Assembly: GCA_007922305.1 (NCBI GenBank)
Contig: ML677343.1
Span: forward strand, 28,897,915 to 28,961,914
Direction of reading: 5' to 3'
DNA length: 64,000 nt
Source of the DNA: Dermatemys mawii
Taxonomy: Eukaryota > Chordata > Testudines > Dermatemydidae
Within the stretch, counting starts at the first letter, position 1. Each line of letters begins with the position of its first letter. This document shows positions 44,471 through 57,290 of this stretch, in pieces. A program made the translations under genes and the position numbers. Below the pieces are notes generated by a model. That model saw nothing but the letters and a program-made list of their open reading frames with translations. It was not told the origin of the DNA and searched no databases.

Positions 44471-46692
44471 AAACTCTGTAGGATTGAAGCTCTGGCCCTC
44501 TGGGGCTCAGAAGCTCTAAAAGAACAAATATACAAAGCAGGGACAGGCTTGGGAGAGCCCGGTGTGTTATACTGAACATTGAGAGATTTCTGGGGCGCTG
44601 ATAAAACCTTTGGAGGGCTGAGCTGTACTGTCCATAGTAATGAGTTAAGTGTTACGGAGAAGACATTCAGATCTGCAAAGGGAAGGTCTCTCTTAATGAA
44701 AGGGAATTGAGAGAGATGGCATTTTGGTGCCACTGTGCTTTTTTTCTGTCCTAGTGAGAACAATTTCCTTCCCTACGAGGAGGCATTTCTGCTAATTTGC
44801 TATTCACTGAAATAATCATTTATATTTGGATATATAAATATCCACCACCCAGAGTGCTTTATGAGTGGCATCACAGTTTGGAAAAGTACTGACTGACACT
44901 GGGACACCGTTCTTGGAGGGCTCTGCTTCTGGTGGAGAAGGGCAAGGAGAGCAATGTTTGGATCTGCGTTAGTTTTAAGCTGGGGTCTGAAGTTTGGAAT
45001 CTAGGGCAAGGGTTGAAGTTTGCATTTCATAGCATCAAAATCTCATGGGCTGGTTTTGTTAAATTTTGGCCCAAAAGTGCTGAATTCTCACATGATCGTC
45101 AGGTCTTGTGAGATTGCTACCATGATGGTTGCTCTGCTTCAGGTTGTTACTTTAGCCCATGGGTCACTGTATCTTATACGCACCTTTCTGTACCTGATCT
45201 GTTCAGGATGTGAGTCTGGTACAGCCTAAGACTACAGACTCTGTCTCTTTAACTCAAGATGCCATTAAGCTTTCATCTCAAAAGTGGCCCCAGTTCAATT
45301 TCCTGTGTCAGCCAAGATGGCAGCTGTCACATTAACACGCAGATACTATGATGATAAATGCATTAGAAAGTTCAAAATAGAGCGATACTGTAGTACACCC
45401 TGTTAGCACCAGTCAGCTGGTTTCATTTGGAGAGTCCGTAGCCCCAGAGAACAGTGTTGCATTATGGTAGATCCTTTGCTCTCTTCCAAAACTTAACAAT
45501 TAGCCAGCTAGGAACTAGCTGAACGTCTTCAACTGCAGTTTCAAGTTATTTAGATAGACATCAACCCAAATCTCATGAGAATGAGTGTCCTTATGACCTG
45601 TCAGCTGTATCTGGACAAGACTAAAGAACCAAACCCTCAGAGCAGTTGGAGTTGGATCCAAGGATACAGATTTAAACTTCCAGGAATCCATCTCTAAAAT
45701 TAAATCTGACAGGGCTAAGATTCAAGCCTATTATTTTCCCCCATCTCTAATTTCGATAGGTAATAATTCCAGGGAACAAGATGCTTGGGCATGGGCCAGC
45801 AGCTAGCTGAGTGCAAAGGCCCTACCCTGCCTCTAGGGGGTGCCCTGGGAGAGGAACATGAAGGCATCTGCCCTTTATCGCAACACAGTAAATATGGGAT
45901 CTGGACCCTGGAAACCAAATCCACTGATCTCAGTCAGGCTCATAGTCTTCTTCCATAACACATAAGTCTGGTACGTGTGCTATAGGAAATTGTGTCAGAA
46001 TAAATTACCCTACACCATGGATGCATGGGAGCACTTTATGTTGCTAGTTTAGTGCTGTTTGACTCTTATTTAGGATTATTTAATTATGTTGGTATTCATG
46101 AAGGTTACTGTAGAAAAAATGATATAGGAAAACGGGGAGAGAGTGAGTGAGCACTTAGTGTGTAACTCGAACTGAAAGTTGGAAAGCAAAATCCTTCATT
46201 TCTGCATGCTGATAATAGACAGGGCAGTTTTGGCCTTGAGATACAACTTGATTGTGCAATCAAATCTGGAACTAATTATTCTGAGAAAATGTACAACTGG
46301 AGAAAACGTAGTAGAAACTCTTTGCTGCAGCAAAGAAGCCCCATAGGACACAGCAGCAGTGGCATCAACATTGGTACTGTGCTCATAGCATCAAACCAAT
46401 GCATTCAATGGTAGAAGGGCTCCCCCTCTGACCAAGTACATCAGACTTACATCAGACCAAGTACAAAATGGGCATTGTACCATTTTGGGTGCAGAACATG
46501 AATGCAAATTTCCTTAAAGTTGCCCGGAAATGAGCTAGAACATTAGTAGTGGGTATATTTTCTGCAAAGGTCAGGTTTTGTGATCTAAGGAAAAGAATCG
46601 TAACAAAGCGTAGGTGATGATGATTGTTGAAGACTAAGTGCTCAGTTTTGCTTTCATGGTATTAACACCAAAATAATAATCTTCCCAGTCCA
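44471..46692. other. Intergenic, nothing recognised
   Basis: No repeat family, exon or RNA gene was recognised. Confidence 0.45.
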
Positions 46693-46709
46693 TGATTTGT
46701 TTTGAGAGG

Positions 46710-46923
46710 TGGCAAAGAGTCCTGTGGCACCGTAAAGACTAACTAAAATTTTAGAGAATAAGCTTTTGTGGGCTAATACCCACTTCGTCGGATGCATGCC
46801 TCCGACGAAGTGGGTATTAGCCCACGAAAGCTTATGCTCTAAAATTTTAGTTAGTCTTTAAGGTGCCACAGGACTCTCTGCCACTTGTGCAATTCCAGAC
46901 TAACACGGCTACCCCTCTGATTC
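46710..46923. mobile_element. Inverted SINE dimer forming an 84-bp hairpin, with target duplication
   Basis: The left arm 46709-46792 and right arm 46801-46884 are reverse complements with 4 mismatches in 84; the loop is 8 bases. The right arm continues into the normal SINE 3' end CAGACTAACACGGCTACCCC. The flanks share TGTTTTGAGAGG (46698-46709 and 46924-46935), extendable to about 17 bases with one indel. The whole 214-bp unit therefore seems to have inserted in one event. Confidence 0.9.
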
Positions 46924-46935
46924 TGTTTTGAGAGG

Positions 46936-49900
46936 GAAACTAAAGAAATTAATTCCCACTCTTTGTGCCCCTACTGTAAACATTCTATTAATTCCCAGCC
47001 AAGGAATGTCTTTTCCCCTGCCTCTCCAGATAACAGTGGGCCTAACTCTATTTTTCATGTTTAGCTTCTATACTTTTCATTAGTTTCTAATTTAGAGTAT
47101 TGTAGTGTTGTTGGCACCAAGAACTTTCTGACAAGGCATGTTTCATCTAGCAAATGAATCCCTCTGCTTTGTTTACAAAGAAGAAAAGTGAACAAGTGAG
47201 AGAGATAGCAAAACAGGAAGCAATGCAAAGATTTGGTTTTATTGGATTATTAGCCCTGGAGCGTGGAGTTTTCAAGATATGATGTTTGCAAGATGGGAGT
47301 GATCAAAGGTCATTGCAAGTGTCAGGCTAGAAGCATACATTATGCAGATGTCATGAAGTTATGCTGAAGAATTATTCATTTTCTGTGTTTTTGTCAGCCC
47401 AAATAAACCATGTTGGAAGATTATTTTTTTAACTCAAATCATCAGTTAATCTTGGAGATGCTTCTACTAGGTTGGCCCAAATTGCCATTGCTAATTTGAC
47501 AGAGTTGGGGCCATTTATGTAAAATGTATTGTTAGTTCTCTTAAAAATTTTTGACCTCCCTTGCTAATGTGTGAACTTTCAAGTAGAGAAGGCCATATTA
47601 TTGTGCCAATTCTGAACCTGGCACTCTGTTTTATTCTGCCAAAACTCCCCTTGCTTGGGTAAGAAATCTTAAAATCTGACAGCCTCATCCTTCAAGGTAC
47701 AGTATATATCAGCTCTCATTTAAGGACTCATTACTAATACCTTTATACACACTGAGTGGATCCTTACTCTTACAAGTAATCTCAGTGAAATCCACAGAAC
47801 TGTTTGTTTTGAGTGGAGAGCTGTTCAACACAAGTAAAAGATGCAAATCAGGCCCTAGGCAAATGGGAGCTGTAATGTTCAATGCTTGGAAAGAGACATT
47901 CATCCCTGCAGCATCAAGCCCTGAGTTAAAGGAGTTCAGGATCTAGCCAGTAGGTGAATTCTAGTCTATTCTATTGTATTCAGGTTCTTAGTCCAAACTC
48001 ATCACCCAAGTATCTGAGCACCGTTCAGAACAATATTAAGCAATGTGGAGTGGCGTTTGTCATATATAAATTCTAATCTGAGCTGGGCTGGAAATAGAGC
48101 CAATTCTTTTAATTCCTCAACTTTGGGGCTTTGGATCAATTGCAAACCCAAGCAATGAAATTTTGCAAACCAAAAGCTAACTCAAATTCTATTTCCATTT
48201 CCCAATAATGGTTTATTATATAAAAGTGATTAAATGCAATAGCAATGGAACACAACGTACTGCGTATGAGGGAAAAAAACTGGGAAGAAAAACAGGCTTA
48301 ATGTGTCCTACAAACTTTATATAGTTATTTACACTTATTTTTATTAAAACAAACCATCTGTATTTATATAAAAAGTTTGTGTAGGCCAGATGTTGACATA
48401 CCGTTCTGTGACTTTTTTATGTAACTTGGATGACTCCTTCCATACAGCCATGCATATGCTTAGCCTAAATGTGTGAAATGAACATTTTATGATTGTTTGC
48501 AGTAGTGTAGTTTGTGAATCCAGAGGATAATTCTGCTTCAGCTGATGCCAAAAGAGTTAAATAAATCATGCTACCTGAATTAGACCCCCCTAAAAGATTT
48601 ACATTCATTCATCCTTCCCACAATAAGATAGATACCATTCCAAGGACTGTCCTCCCTGGTTAAAATAGCTGCTATTAAGACTTACAAATCAGTGCAACTG
48701 CACTTCTGAACACAAAGATTTCTTACGTTCATTTTAGCCTAAGCCACACACCACCAGATAAATTTTCCTAAAGTTTGGGCAATGCTTGGTTTCTAGTTTG
48801 TGTCCATGTCTGGATCCCAACTCAGTTCTGATTAAGGCAAATTCCTGTGCAAGTCAAAGACTGAGACAAAAGTGAGTAAGGGCTTGGGATTTGGCCCTTA
48901 GTTTGGAAATCTTGCATCCACCATGAGTCAGCGTGTTTGAAGAACAAATTGCCCAATCTAAGTTTACAGAACAGCCTTATGTTTAGATTACTCTGATGAG
49001 AAAGTTTATGTGTTGTAACATCCAAAAGTACAAAAGAAAGTTAAGGGTGCTTTGGAAGCCATAACTCAGTATATTCCTGCTTTTGCCCCCACCAAAATGC
49101 TGTCTGTTCTTCTCCCATGGGTAGTCCCAATTGCAGCATTCTTATCATAGGCATATGATGGCTTGGAAGGATTCGATTTTTATTGGTAAATATTGATTTC
49201 ACTGAACACACAACCTGACTGAAAAAATATTTCCATCGATGATGATGGAAAATTACAGATGGGCAAAGTAAGAACAAAAAATGCAGCTTGAGAGGTTAAT
49301 AGAGTTTGATTCCAGTATGTTTACTTTGTGTAGTTTGACATGTGATGCTGACAATTTGTGGGTTAATGGTTATAAAACTTTGTTTTTGATTTTCAGTGTC
49401 TGCTGTCATTAATTATTCGCTGACCCCTCCCATTCTCTGTCACACACCACAAAATTTCCAGCACCTGTGAAAATTTCAATAGATCAAAATGAAAAAAAAT
49501 GCTGAAATATAAACACTGTCATCCAGTGAAATTTTTTTTTAAAAAAAGAATTTTACCAAACCCAGTCATATGACACAAGTGTCCTCTCTCCACATCCTCA
49601 CTAACCTCTGCCCTACCCTCCTTTTCTCTTTTCGGATAAGCCTTCCCGCCCCATCTTCTCTTATCCAACCCGGTGTTGCTGTATGCAGGAGAAAAACCAC
49701 AATTAGCAGCTCCCCTCAGTGGTACAATCTGGAAAGACACCTCCTTGTTCAACTTTTCCTTTTGAGCAATAACTTAGTGCTGTTATGAACATGCCCACAG
49801 GATATGACTTTACACAAACTGAGTAGACCCTTGCATAAATAACCACACAGACAGAATGGTCTTGTTCTTCCAGGATTCTACATGTAGTCAAAATTATGGT

Positions 49901-50798
49901 TGGCAGATATTTCTTTACATCTCCAAATGCCAAGGAATATTAATTTTATGAACTGCATGGCCCTAATCAGTCTCTTCCTGTAAAAAATCCAGTGAGGCTC
50001 CTTATTTTCCTCTAGAGAAATTTAAACTGGCAACATGTAATTTAAACATGTAAGTTAAACATGACTTACATAAGCAAATGGGGCAGCTAGAGATGTAATT
50101 ATTACTGAAACTGTGCAAGTAAATACCACTTATCTATGCAAACTGAAGAGTTGCTAGCTGCGAAATTTGTGAGAGTGCATATGTATAAAATTGCAGTCCA
50201 TTTTTGGTGGACAGGTGACATTTTCTCTCTTGCATATTATCTATGTCCAGATTTTAGAAATAAATTCAAAAGAAGAATTAACCAGTTTTAGAGATGAGTG
50301 CAATAATTTAGTCAAAGTAGACACATGGTTCAGTATGATACCATGACAGAATCAACCATTAGTTATTCAGCTACTGTAAATCATCATAGCTCCATTGAAA
50401 AAACGCAGGTCTACCAATTTACAGCACCTGAGGAGATGGCTTAGGAACAAGCTAATGTCCCAAAATTCAGATTTGGATCCGGTTTGGATTGCTAACAGTC
50501 CCAGCGTGCAGGAGTGTCTGAATCTGGGGCTCTGGGTTAGGTCCTGCCTTTTGGCAATGGAGTTAGTCAAGATAAATGTAACATCTGCTATTGCTAACTA
50601 AGACTCTAATTCAGGATTGCACTCAAACACACACTTAAATACAGACCTATTCAGCACAACAGTTAGGCATGAAGTTAAGTTCTACCAGCTTCAATGGGAC
50701 TTAATCAGATACTTAAAGTCAAGTTTGCTTTCCTGCTTTCCTGAACCAGGCTCTAAGTTCACCTTTACTTTTCAGGAATGATTGTTCATTCTCTTTAT
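46936..50798. other. Intergenic, nothing firm
   Basis: AT-rich. An A/T-rich tract at about 49440-49555 may be a degraded AAAATTTT-type MITE. No exon or RNA gene recognised. Confidence 0.45.
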
Positions 50799-51045
50799 CT
50801 TAGGGCTGGTCCTCACTTGGTTGGGGGATCGACTGTAGATACACAATTTCAGCTACGTTAATAACGTAGCTGAAAGCGGCGTATCTACAGCCGACTTACC
50901 TCCCGTCCTCATGGCGGCGGGTGGCGGCGCGCTCCCCCGTCGACTCCAGCTTGCGCCTTTTGGCGAGCTGGAGTTACAGAGTCGACGAGGGCGCCGCTGG
51001 CGATCGATCTCTCCCCGCTCTAGTGAAGACAAGCCCTTAATTAAC
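50799..51045. mobile_element. GC-rich palindromic MITE (GTCGAC-rich)
   Basis: It starts TTAGGGCTGGTCCTCACT and ends TAGTGAAGACAAGCCCTTAA, inverted repeats of each other. Internal palindromes include AGCTACGTTAATAACGTAGC and paired GTCGACTCC and GAGTCGACG. An 8-bp repeat CTCTTTAT lies at 50791-50798 and 51046-51053, but it leaves unequal ends, so it may be chance. I recognise the type from turtle genomes. The 76-codon frames here are products of the palindrome. Confidence 0.7.
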
Positions 51046-51053
51046 CTCTTTAT

Positions 51054-53433
51054 TCCCGAAGTAGTGTCATTTGAGAAGATCACATGGTCACATCATACAA
51101 ATGCAGAGATACTTCCGCAGCGTTGTCGACCACTGCAATAAATGATAACTCTGCTGTCTTTTCAGTGACTTTGGGTAAAGCATGGTATTCTATTCAAGAC
51201 CATTAGCACACTACCCTCTTTCAATAAAAGCAACACAAATGTTTGGCTTTACAGGTCACTTATTTTGTTTCTGGTCTTTGCATGTGATGCATGGCTCAGC
51301 CTGCCAGTCTCAGCTTTACATAATTGTTTCCTTATGCCTGCAAGCATTCAGATCAACCTGAAGTTAGCTCCTCCAACTGGCACTGATGATGGGGAAGGAT
51401 GTGGGTATGGCCAACAGCACTGTTCCCCTGAATTTTCTCTAGCTGCTCAGCGCAGTTTGATTAGACCCTGGCAGGATGTGTACATACCGGCAATGGGGCT
51501 GGAAGGTTTCATTTGGAGACAGCTGGGCAGGTTAAGAATCTGCGGATATATTGCACAAATTATTTCCATTCTGTGACAGTTTTTTTTTTCTCCATTTTTG
51601 CTGGTTGTGCCTTGAATGATCTTGTTTTAACACTGCCTGACTTTGTGACTCCATCTTTGTAATTCCATCATTGTAGGATGTTAAGCGCCAGGGCAGTGCT
51701 CACTGCTGTGAACTATCATTCCTATATCATGCCTACCCCTTATTCTTTACAGTGGATACCTATATAGAGGCAGATTGTCTTTAAATGGCCATTACCGGCT
51801 TGAAAGCCTTCAATAGTGCTGGACCTAGCTGGACTAAACCTGAGACTGGCTCTTTAGCTTTATATTTATAGGTATCTATTTTCACACGCTACCTGCAGGT
51901 TGAAAACCAAAGAATTGCATGTGACAAGGAAAAAGGCAGCGTGTTTTCATTTGCTCATCATAGAAATGCAGCTGCCTCTGGGTTTGACAGCAGCAGTCAG
52001 TGTGTGCCAGCAGTACATCAGAGTCTTTTATGCAAGAAAGTAAAGTAAAATGTATCCAACTGATTACTCAGCGGGGAATTGGAAGACAAGATGCTATTTT
52101 CCAAGCTGGAATTTCACTAGCACACTGAAATTAATACTCCAGATGTTGCAACAAGTGTCATATGAGCTTTAATAATCACAACTTGTCAGGGCCTGAGATT
52201 TAAAAAACAATCTCTCTCAGGAAGCATGTCAGATCCAACACCAATAAGTTTGTGTTTTAGATACAGGTGTCTTGATTCTCTGTTTACCATAAAGACAATA
52301 CAGAGAGATTCCTGGAGCTGAAAAACACAGTATTATTCCCCCGGGGCTGGTTACAAGATGTTAGTGAACAGCTAAAAGGCAAAGTAAATGTTTTCCGATA
52401 CAATGATACCAAGGTTCTCTTAGGCTTTGACTTGATGCATGCAAACTCACATCTGTTTAGTTTCTTAGGTTGTTGTACAATCTCACTAGACTGTGCGTGA
52501 GACCACAGGAAGAATACAAACTGTAGGCACAATTCTTCTGTGTCTTACAGTGGTGTAAATCATGAATACATCACTTAAAAGCAATAGGGGTGTTTACCTA
52601 TGTGTTAGTGAGAGGAAGATCATGCTGGGAAAACGTGGAGTTCCCTCTATAGCTGGGTACTGTAGCCTGGTCTTGCTGTGACTGACTGATACTGACACAG
52701 CTGGCCCACAACATTTTGGCACCTGAAGCGGGGAGCTCAAATGATGCCCCCTGCCTCTTCATGTGGGCCAATGCATTGAAAAGTCTCTTGTACCCTCCTT
52801 CCTCCAGCACAGCCCTCCACCATCTCTGTGCATCTAGAACAGAGAGAACACAGATGCACCAGCAGCAGACACCATTTTCTACACTCTGGGTCCTAGTGCC
52901 CCTCTTCCCGGTCTGGCACCCGAGGCAGCTGCCTCAGTTCACCTCGTGGTAAGGCCAGCCCCGGATACTGAGTCTGTCTGCGGCATCCCAGCCCTCATTC
53001 CACCACATAAAGGAGCTTCGCATTTGCTCAAACCTTTGAAAGATTCCCGTATTTTCAGTCATTTTTATAAAATAATTTTCTTCGATTCCCCCAACCCTGA
53101 ACAATTTTTTTGGTCACATTATATACAAAGCATTGATTGGCATGTTCTGCTTAGACAGGCCTCCTTCACAGGGTAAAATTGATTGGTGGGCAGGTTGGTC
53201 AAATGCTACATAATCCTCATCCGAAGCAAGTTGCTCCTTAACTTCCTAAAAAATACTTAGATTAATCAATGCTGGCATAGGTCAGAGACCAACATCCCAC
53301 CTAGAACATATATAAGGCGTCTTTATGACCATGGAATTAACCCCCCACCCTATAATCCCACTGACTCCTGTGGACATTGGATCAGGCACTGAAAGCAATT
53401 CAGTTAGAGTAAGGGCTAATTAGATACTTCTGA
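51054..53433. other. Intergenic, nothing recognised
   Basis: No exon, RNA gene or clear repeat. The 103-codon frame at 51265-51576 has no motif. Confidence 0.45.
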
Positions 53434-53441
53434 GATGGGCC

Positions 53442-54031
53442 CAGGGGTGAAAGTAAAAATAGGGACTTACCGGTATGGGGCTCCTTGGGGCCGGCTCTGG
53501 CCCTCACAAGGGGCGAGGTTGGGGGTCAGAGCCAACTCCAGCCCCCACAGTACCGGTAAGTGCCCTCCCCTGCGCTGGGCTAGCAGCGGCAGCTGGAGGC
53601 ACCAGAAGCGGTTTATCAGGCCCAGGGCTTGGCTGCTGCTATTGCCTCATGCCCTTTAAGCCACTGCTGGAGGCTCCAGGGGTTATTTAAAGGACCCACA
53701 GTTCCCCTGTTTCTTCCGCCCCATCCCTTTAAATAGCCGCCTGAGCCCTGGGGTAGCAGTGGCGGGGCTTCAGCGGCTATTTAAAGGGCCCGGGGCAGTA
53801 GAGGCAGGGGGATCCTTGGATCTTTAAATAACCCCTGGATCCCTGCAGCCACTACCCTAGGGCTCCAGCAGCGGGGCTCTAGCAGCAGTTTAAAGGACCT
53901 GAGGCTCCAGCCACTGCTGGGAGCCCCAGACCCTTTAAATTGCCACCTCGGGAAGCTGGGCCTCCCTGGTAGGGCGCACCGGCTCTTGCTGGTACACCGT
54001 GCCAGGGCATACCGGCTTACTTTCACCTCTG
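53442..54031. mobile_element. hAT-type element, 590 bp, with 8-bp duplication and TTTAAA-spaced core
   Basis: The ends CAGGGGTGAAAGTAA and TTACTTTCACCTCTG are inverted repeats. Flanks are GATGGGCC (53434-53441) and GATGGACC (54032-54039), 8 bp with one mismatch. Inner sites ACCGGTA and TACCGGT recur. The centre has at least six TTTAAA or TTTAAG sites in GC-rich context, suggesting an expanded internal repeat. No transposase is encoded. Confidence 0.85.
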
Positions 54032-54039
54032 GATGGACC

Positions 54040-55454
54040 ACTCCTTGACACAGTGTGCGTCATATCCTGCGATGGCACCTGTGCAAACAGCGATTCGTAT
54101 TTTTTGGTCTTGAGGCCTTTTATTCCACATCCAGGGACGCCACCACCAACAAATATGAAGCTTCCCTGAGACAGGGGGAAACAGTGACTCCCTTTGTAAC
54201 ACTCTGCGTCTGGGATTGGAACACGTGACGGCGTTTGCCTCCCAGATGCCCTGCCAGCAGGCCGAGAGCCTTCTGAACGTTGAAGGGTGCAGGGCATGGC
54301 ACAACGGAATGATGACTGCACCATTCAGTGACCTGGCTGCAAATGCAGCCAAAATGCTTGTGTTCAATGCGGAGTCTGGGGAAGATGAGAAAGTCAGAAC
54401 TGAACAAGGCCTCTGCTTTTCCAACACTTCTCCTAGGTGAAAAGCAAGTAGGGAGGGATGCTGGGAACACAGCTGTCTTTGGCAGCATACCTCCCCAAGG
54501 GGCAACACATTCCTTGAATCATTCCACCCCCACCTGCTCTTCATCCGCTCTCCTGCCTGCCAGCTGCACCACGTGCTCACTGCACAGCCCCGTTCAGCAG
54601 CCCCCATGAATAGCTCCAGGGGAAACATGCATCCCTGTCAAAGCAGCAAAGGACCCAGCCGCATCCCATGGATTCAATAACAGCTGTTCACTTAAACTCG
54701 TCCCCTTCCTCACCAAGCAGGCCTCTCTCTCCAGAGTGCTCTGATAGCAGATCCATCCCCCTTCCCCTCCCACATCAGGTTTGCCTCCGGCTCCTTGTTC
54801 TGACACAATAACAGAACAGTAGAGAGGTGTAAACTGAGTCAGGGTGAAGTTACACATTTTATCCAAGGTAACATAAGGGGATGGGCAGGGCTGGTAACGG
54901 AGCACAAGATCTGGACTCCCAGCCCCACCTCTGCTCCAGTTGAAGAAGAGGTTAGATTAGATGGGTTTGCTTTGTGCAAACTTTGGAATACGGTCATGGT
55001 GCTAAGTTGCCACACTTAGCACTGTCTGAATACTCACTGCATGTAAAAATTCAATTTGATAGTTGACGTTATTCCAACTGACTTCACTGCAAACACATGA
55101 GTCATTTCGAGAGATTTCTAGCTGAATTCGTTGGAAAAAGAAATAAGCTAAAGAGCAAAACGTTTTTTTAAAAAGTAGAAAAAAGCAAAGATGCAGCCAG
55201 CGCCCTGGTGATAAAATGGAGCTCTGAATATTGGACTGCAATACAGGACATTCTGTCCGTCTGTTTTAATTCCAGAGGGAATAATATTCTGTATGAGAAT
55301 TTGTTCTATGCGGCAACATGCTCTATGTCATAGAGGGAGAGAAAATCTGTCATGTCCAAACTGTAGGGAATAAACGATAGCGTGAGGTGCACACAGAGAC
55401 GATGATCTGTGAGAAGAGAACATTAAAGATAACAGAAGATCTCTGGGGGCAGAC
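54040..55454. other. Intergenic, nothing recognised
   Basis: Minus frames of 129, 201 and 122 codons overlap in 53935-54628. They overlap one another in different frames, lack known motifs and partly enter the neighbouring repeat, so I do not call a gene. Confidence 0.45.
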
Positions 55455-55560
55455 CATGGTGTCATAGAGTTCAAGGTCAAAAGGGACAATGATGATCATC
55501 TAGTGTGACCTCCTGTGTAGTAACACAGGTCACAGAACCTCCCCCAAGATCCTTCCCGGA
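55455..55560 (-). mobile_element. CR1-like LINE tail, reverse
   Basis: TCATAGAGTTCAAGGTCAAA, GGGACAATGATGATCATCTA and GTGTGACCTCCTGTGTAGTA match a common CR1 tail variant in reverse. It lies about 55 bases before the MITE at 55615. Confidence 0.75.
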
Positions 55561-55614
55561 GCTCTCTCTATGCCACCTGCACTCTGCTTCCAAAATCTGG
55601 TTCTCTATTCCTGC

Positions 55615-55737
55615 TAGGGTGACCAGATGTCCTGATTTTATAGGGACAGTCCTGATTTTTGGATCTTTTTCTTATATAGGCTCCTATTACTGCCTACCCC
55701 CATCCTGATTTTTCACATTTGCTGTCTAGTCACCCTA
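55615..55737 (+). mobile_element. Non-autonomous GACCAGATGTCC-family element with perfect 8-bp duplication
   Basis: It is 123 bp long. The left end TAGGGTGACCAGATGTCC and right end GCTGTCTAGTCACCCTA match the copy at 32925 closely, including TTTTATAGGGACAG and ATTTTTCACA inside. The target duplication ATTCCTGC is perfect (55607-55614 and 55738-55745). Confidence 0.93.
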
Positions 55738-55745
55738 ATTCCTGC

Positions 55746-56519
55746 CCTCTCTCACTCGTGTTTTTGTATTAATCATATTTTCCGTGCCACACAGCAACAG
55801 GGACAGTCAGACATTGTTCATGATCCTCATTTCTCATGCCAGGTCCATCCGGGATTCAGTTGTGCACCATGTTGGCAGGGAGTGAGGCACTCCTTTGTGC
55901 AGGTGACTGCATTGTGGTGGGAAGGACCGGCTCCATGAGACTGCTATAGACAGTCCTGCGCATTGGGATGGAGGTGGGTGGAAAGCTGGCAGAATCTTGG
56001 CTTCGCAACCCTGCCAATATGCCAGCCAGCCAACGAGGCAGGCAGAGGAATGGAGCTTGGGCCAGATGTTAAGCTAGCACATATTTCTTCCCCCACCCAC
56101 ACACACTTAGAGCATGTGATTATCTGACTCACAGGCTGGTGCCAGGGCTGCTTCTGGACCAATACAGCAACATGCGTCTGCCATTCATTCCCTCAGTGCT
56201 TGCGGCAAAGCTACAATGGAGCCCTTTGCAGATTAAAACCTTCTGGAATTCACAGTTTAATTGGATATTTTTTAAAAAAAATCCTAACAGCTTCCTAGAC
56301 TGCTGTGCTGCAGAAAGGGGATGTCTGGTAATTTTCTTTAGAAACTCCGTGCTTTTGAATAGAATGTACCCTGCAGGTCATATATTCTTACAAAGTCAGG
56401 GCTGGAGTTTGAGTGTTTTGTGATTACTGTAAAGAGAAAATTCTTTATTTCACAGGGAATTAAGCTAGATGCCACAGGCAGAGAATAGGAGGCAGCGAAG
56501 TGCATCAGTGCCCAAGATC
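55746..56519. other. Intergenic, nothing recognised
   Basis: No repeat or exon recognised. Confidence 0.45.
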
Positions 56520-57290
56520 TTGGCAGGGAACTGATTAAGGGAGCCACACCCCATTAATCATGGTAAATGACCCGCACCCACACATCGCAGAGGAAGGCAA
56601 AAATCCCCCCAAGGTCACTGCCAATCTGACCTTAGGGCAAATATGGCCCTCAGTTACATCCCCAACGTATGTGTAGCAACCAGCCAGCCCATTTCTGCCC
56701 ATTAAGTCTTCAAGGTCATACAGAACTTCCTGTATAATACTGCAATCCTCTTATGTCTTGACGATGCTTCCCAGATTTGTATCATCAACCCACTTCATTA
56801 GCACACACCTACTTTTGGTGCCACGGTCATTAATAAAAATATTGGCTGAGATTGATCCCAAGCCTGAGCCTTGAAGAACACCACTAATAACCTCCCTCCA
56901 GTTTAGGAATTCACCATTCAGCACAGCCCATTGCTTTCTTGCTTTTAGCCAGTCCCTTCTTCAGTTTACAATTCTTGTCACGATTCTCTAATTTACCTAA
57001 CAATTTGCCATATGGTACTCTGTCAAATGCTTTACTGAAGTCCAAGCATATTAGATTTACTGCATGACCCTTGTCTTAAAAAGTCAGGTAGTTTTCACAA
57101 AGAAGGAAATCAGGTTAGTCTGGCATGATCTTCCTTTGGTAAACCCATGTTACATTACATACCTCCATGAAATTAATTATTCTTTCCTTCACGATTTGAT
57201 CTAAAGTCTTGCATATTACTGAGATCAGCCTAATACTTCTGAGATCACAAAACAATTTCAGGGTTCATTACTTGTGACATAAGTCAAAAT
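56520..57290 (-). mobile_element. CR1 LINE internal segment, reverse
   Basis: Blocks in order: AGAGGAAGGCAAAAATCCCC, CAGATTTGTATCATCAACCC, GTCATTAATAAAAATATTGG, GAGCCTTGAAGAACACCACT, CTCTGTCAAATGCTTTACTG and CATATTACTGAGATCAGCCT. This is a familiar antisense CR1 5' region in birds and turtles. It has no intact frame. Confidence 0.75.

Noticed and set aside
50853..51141. Frames on both strands starting in GC-rich sequence, at first sight like a CpG-island first exon
   Set aside because: The sequence is the palindromic MITE at 50799-51045; both strands open for the same reason.
54023..54628. 201-codon minus-strand open frame, with 129- and 122-codon frames overlapping it
   Set aside because: Three overlapping frames in the same GC-richer stretch, no known motif, no splice context, and partial overlap with a hAT-type repeat for one of them.
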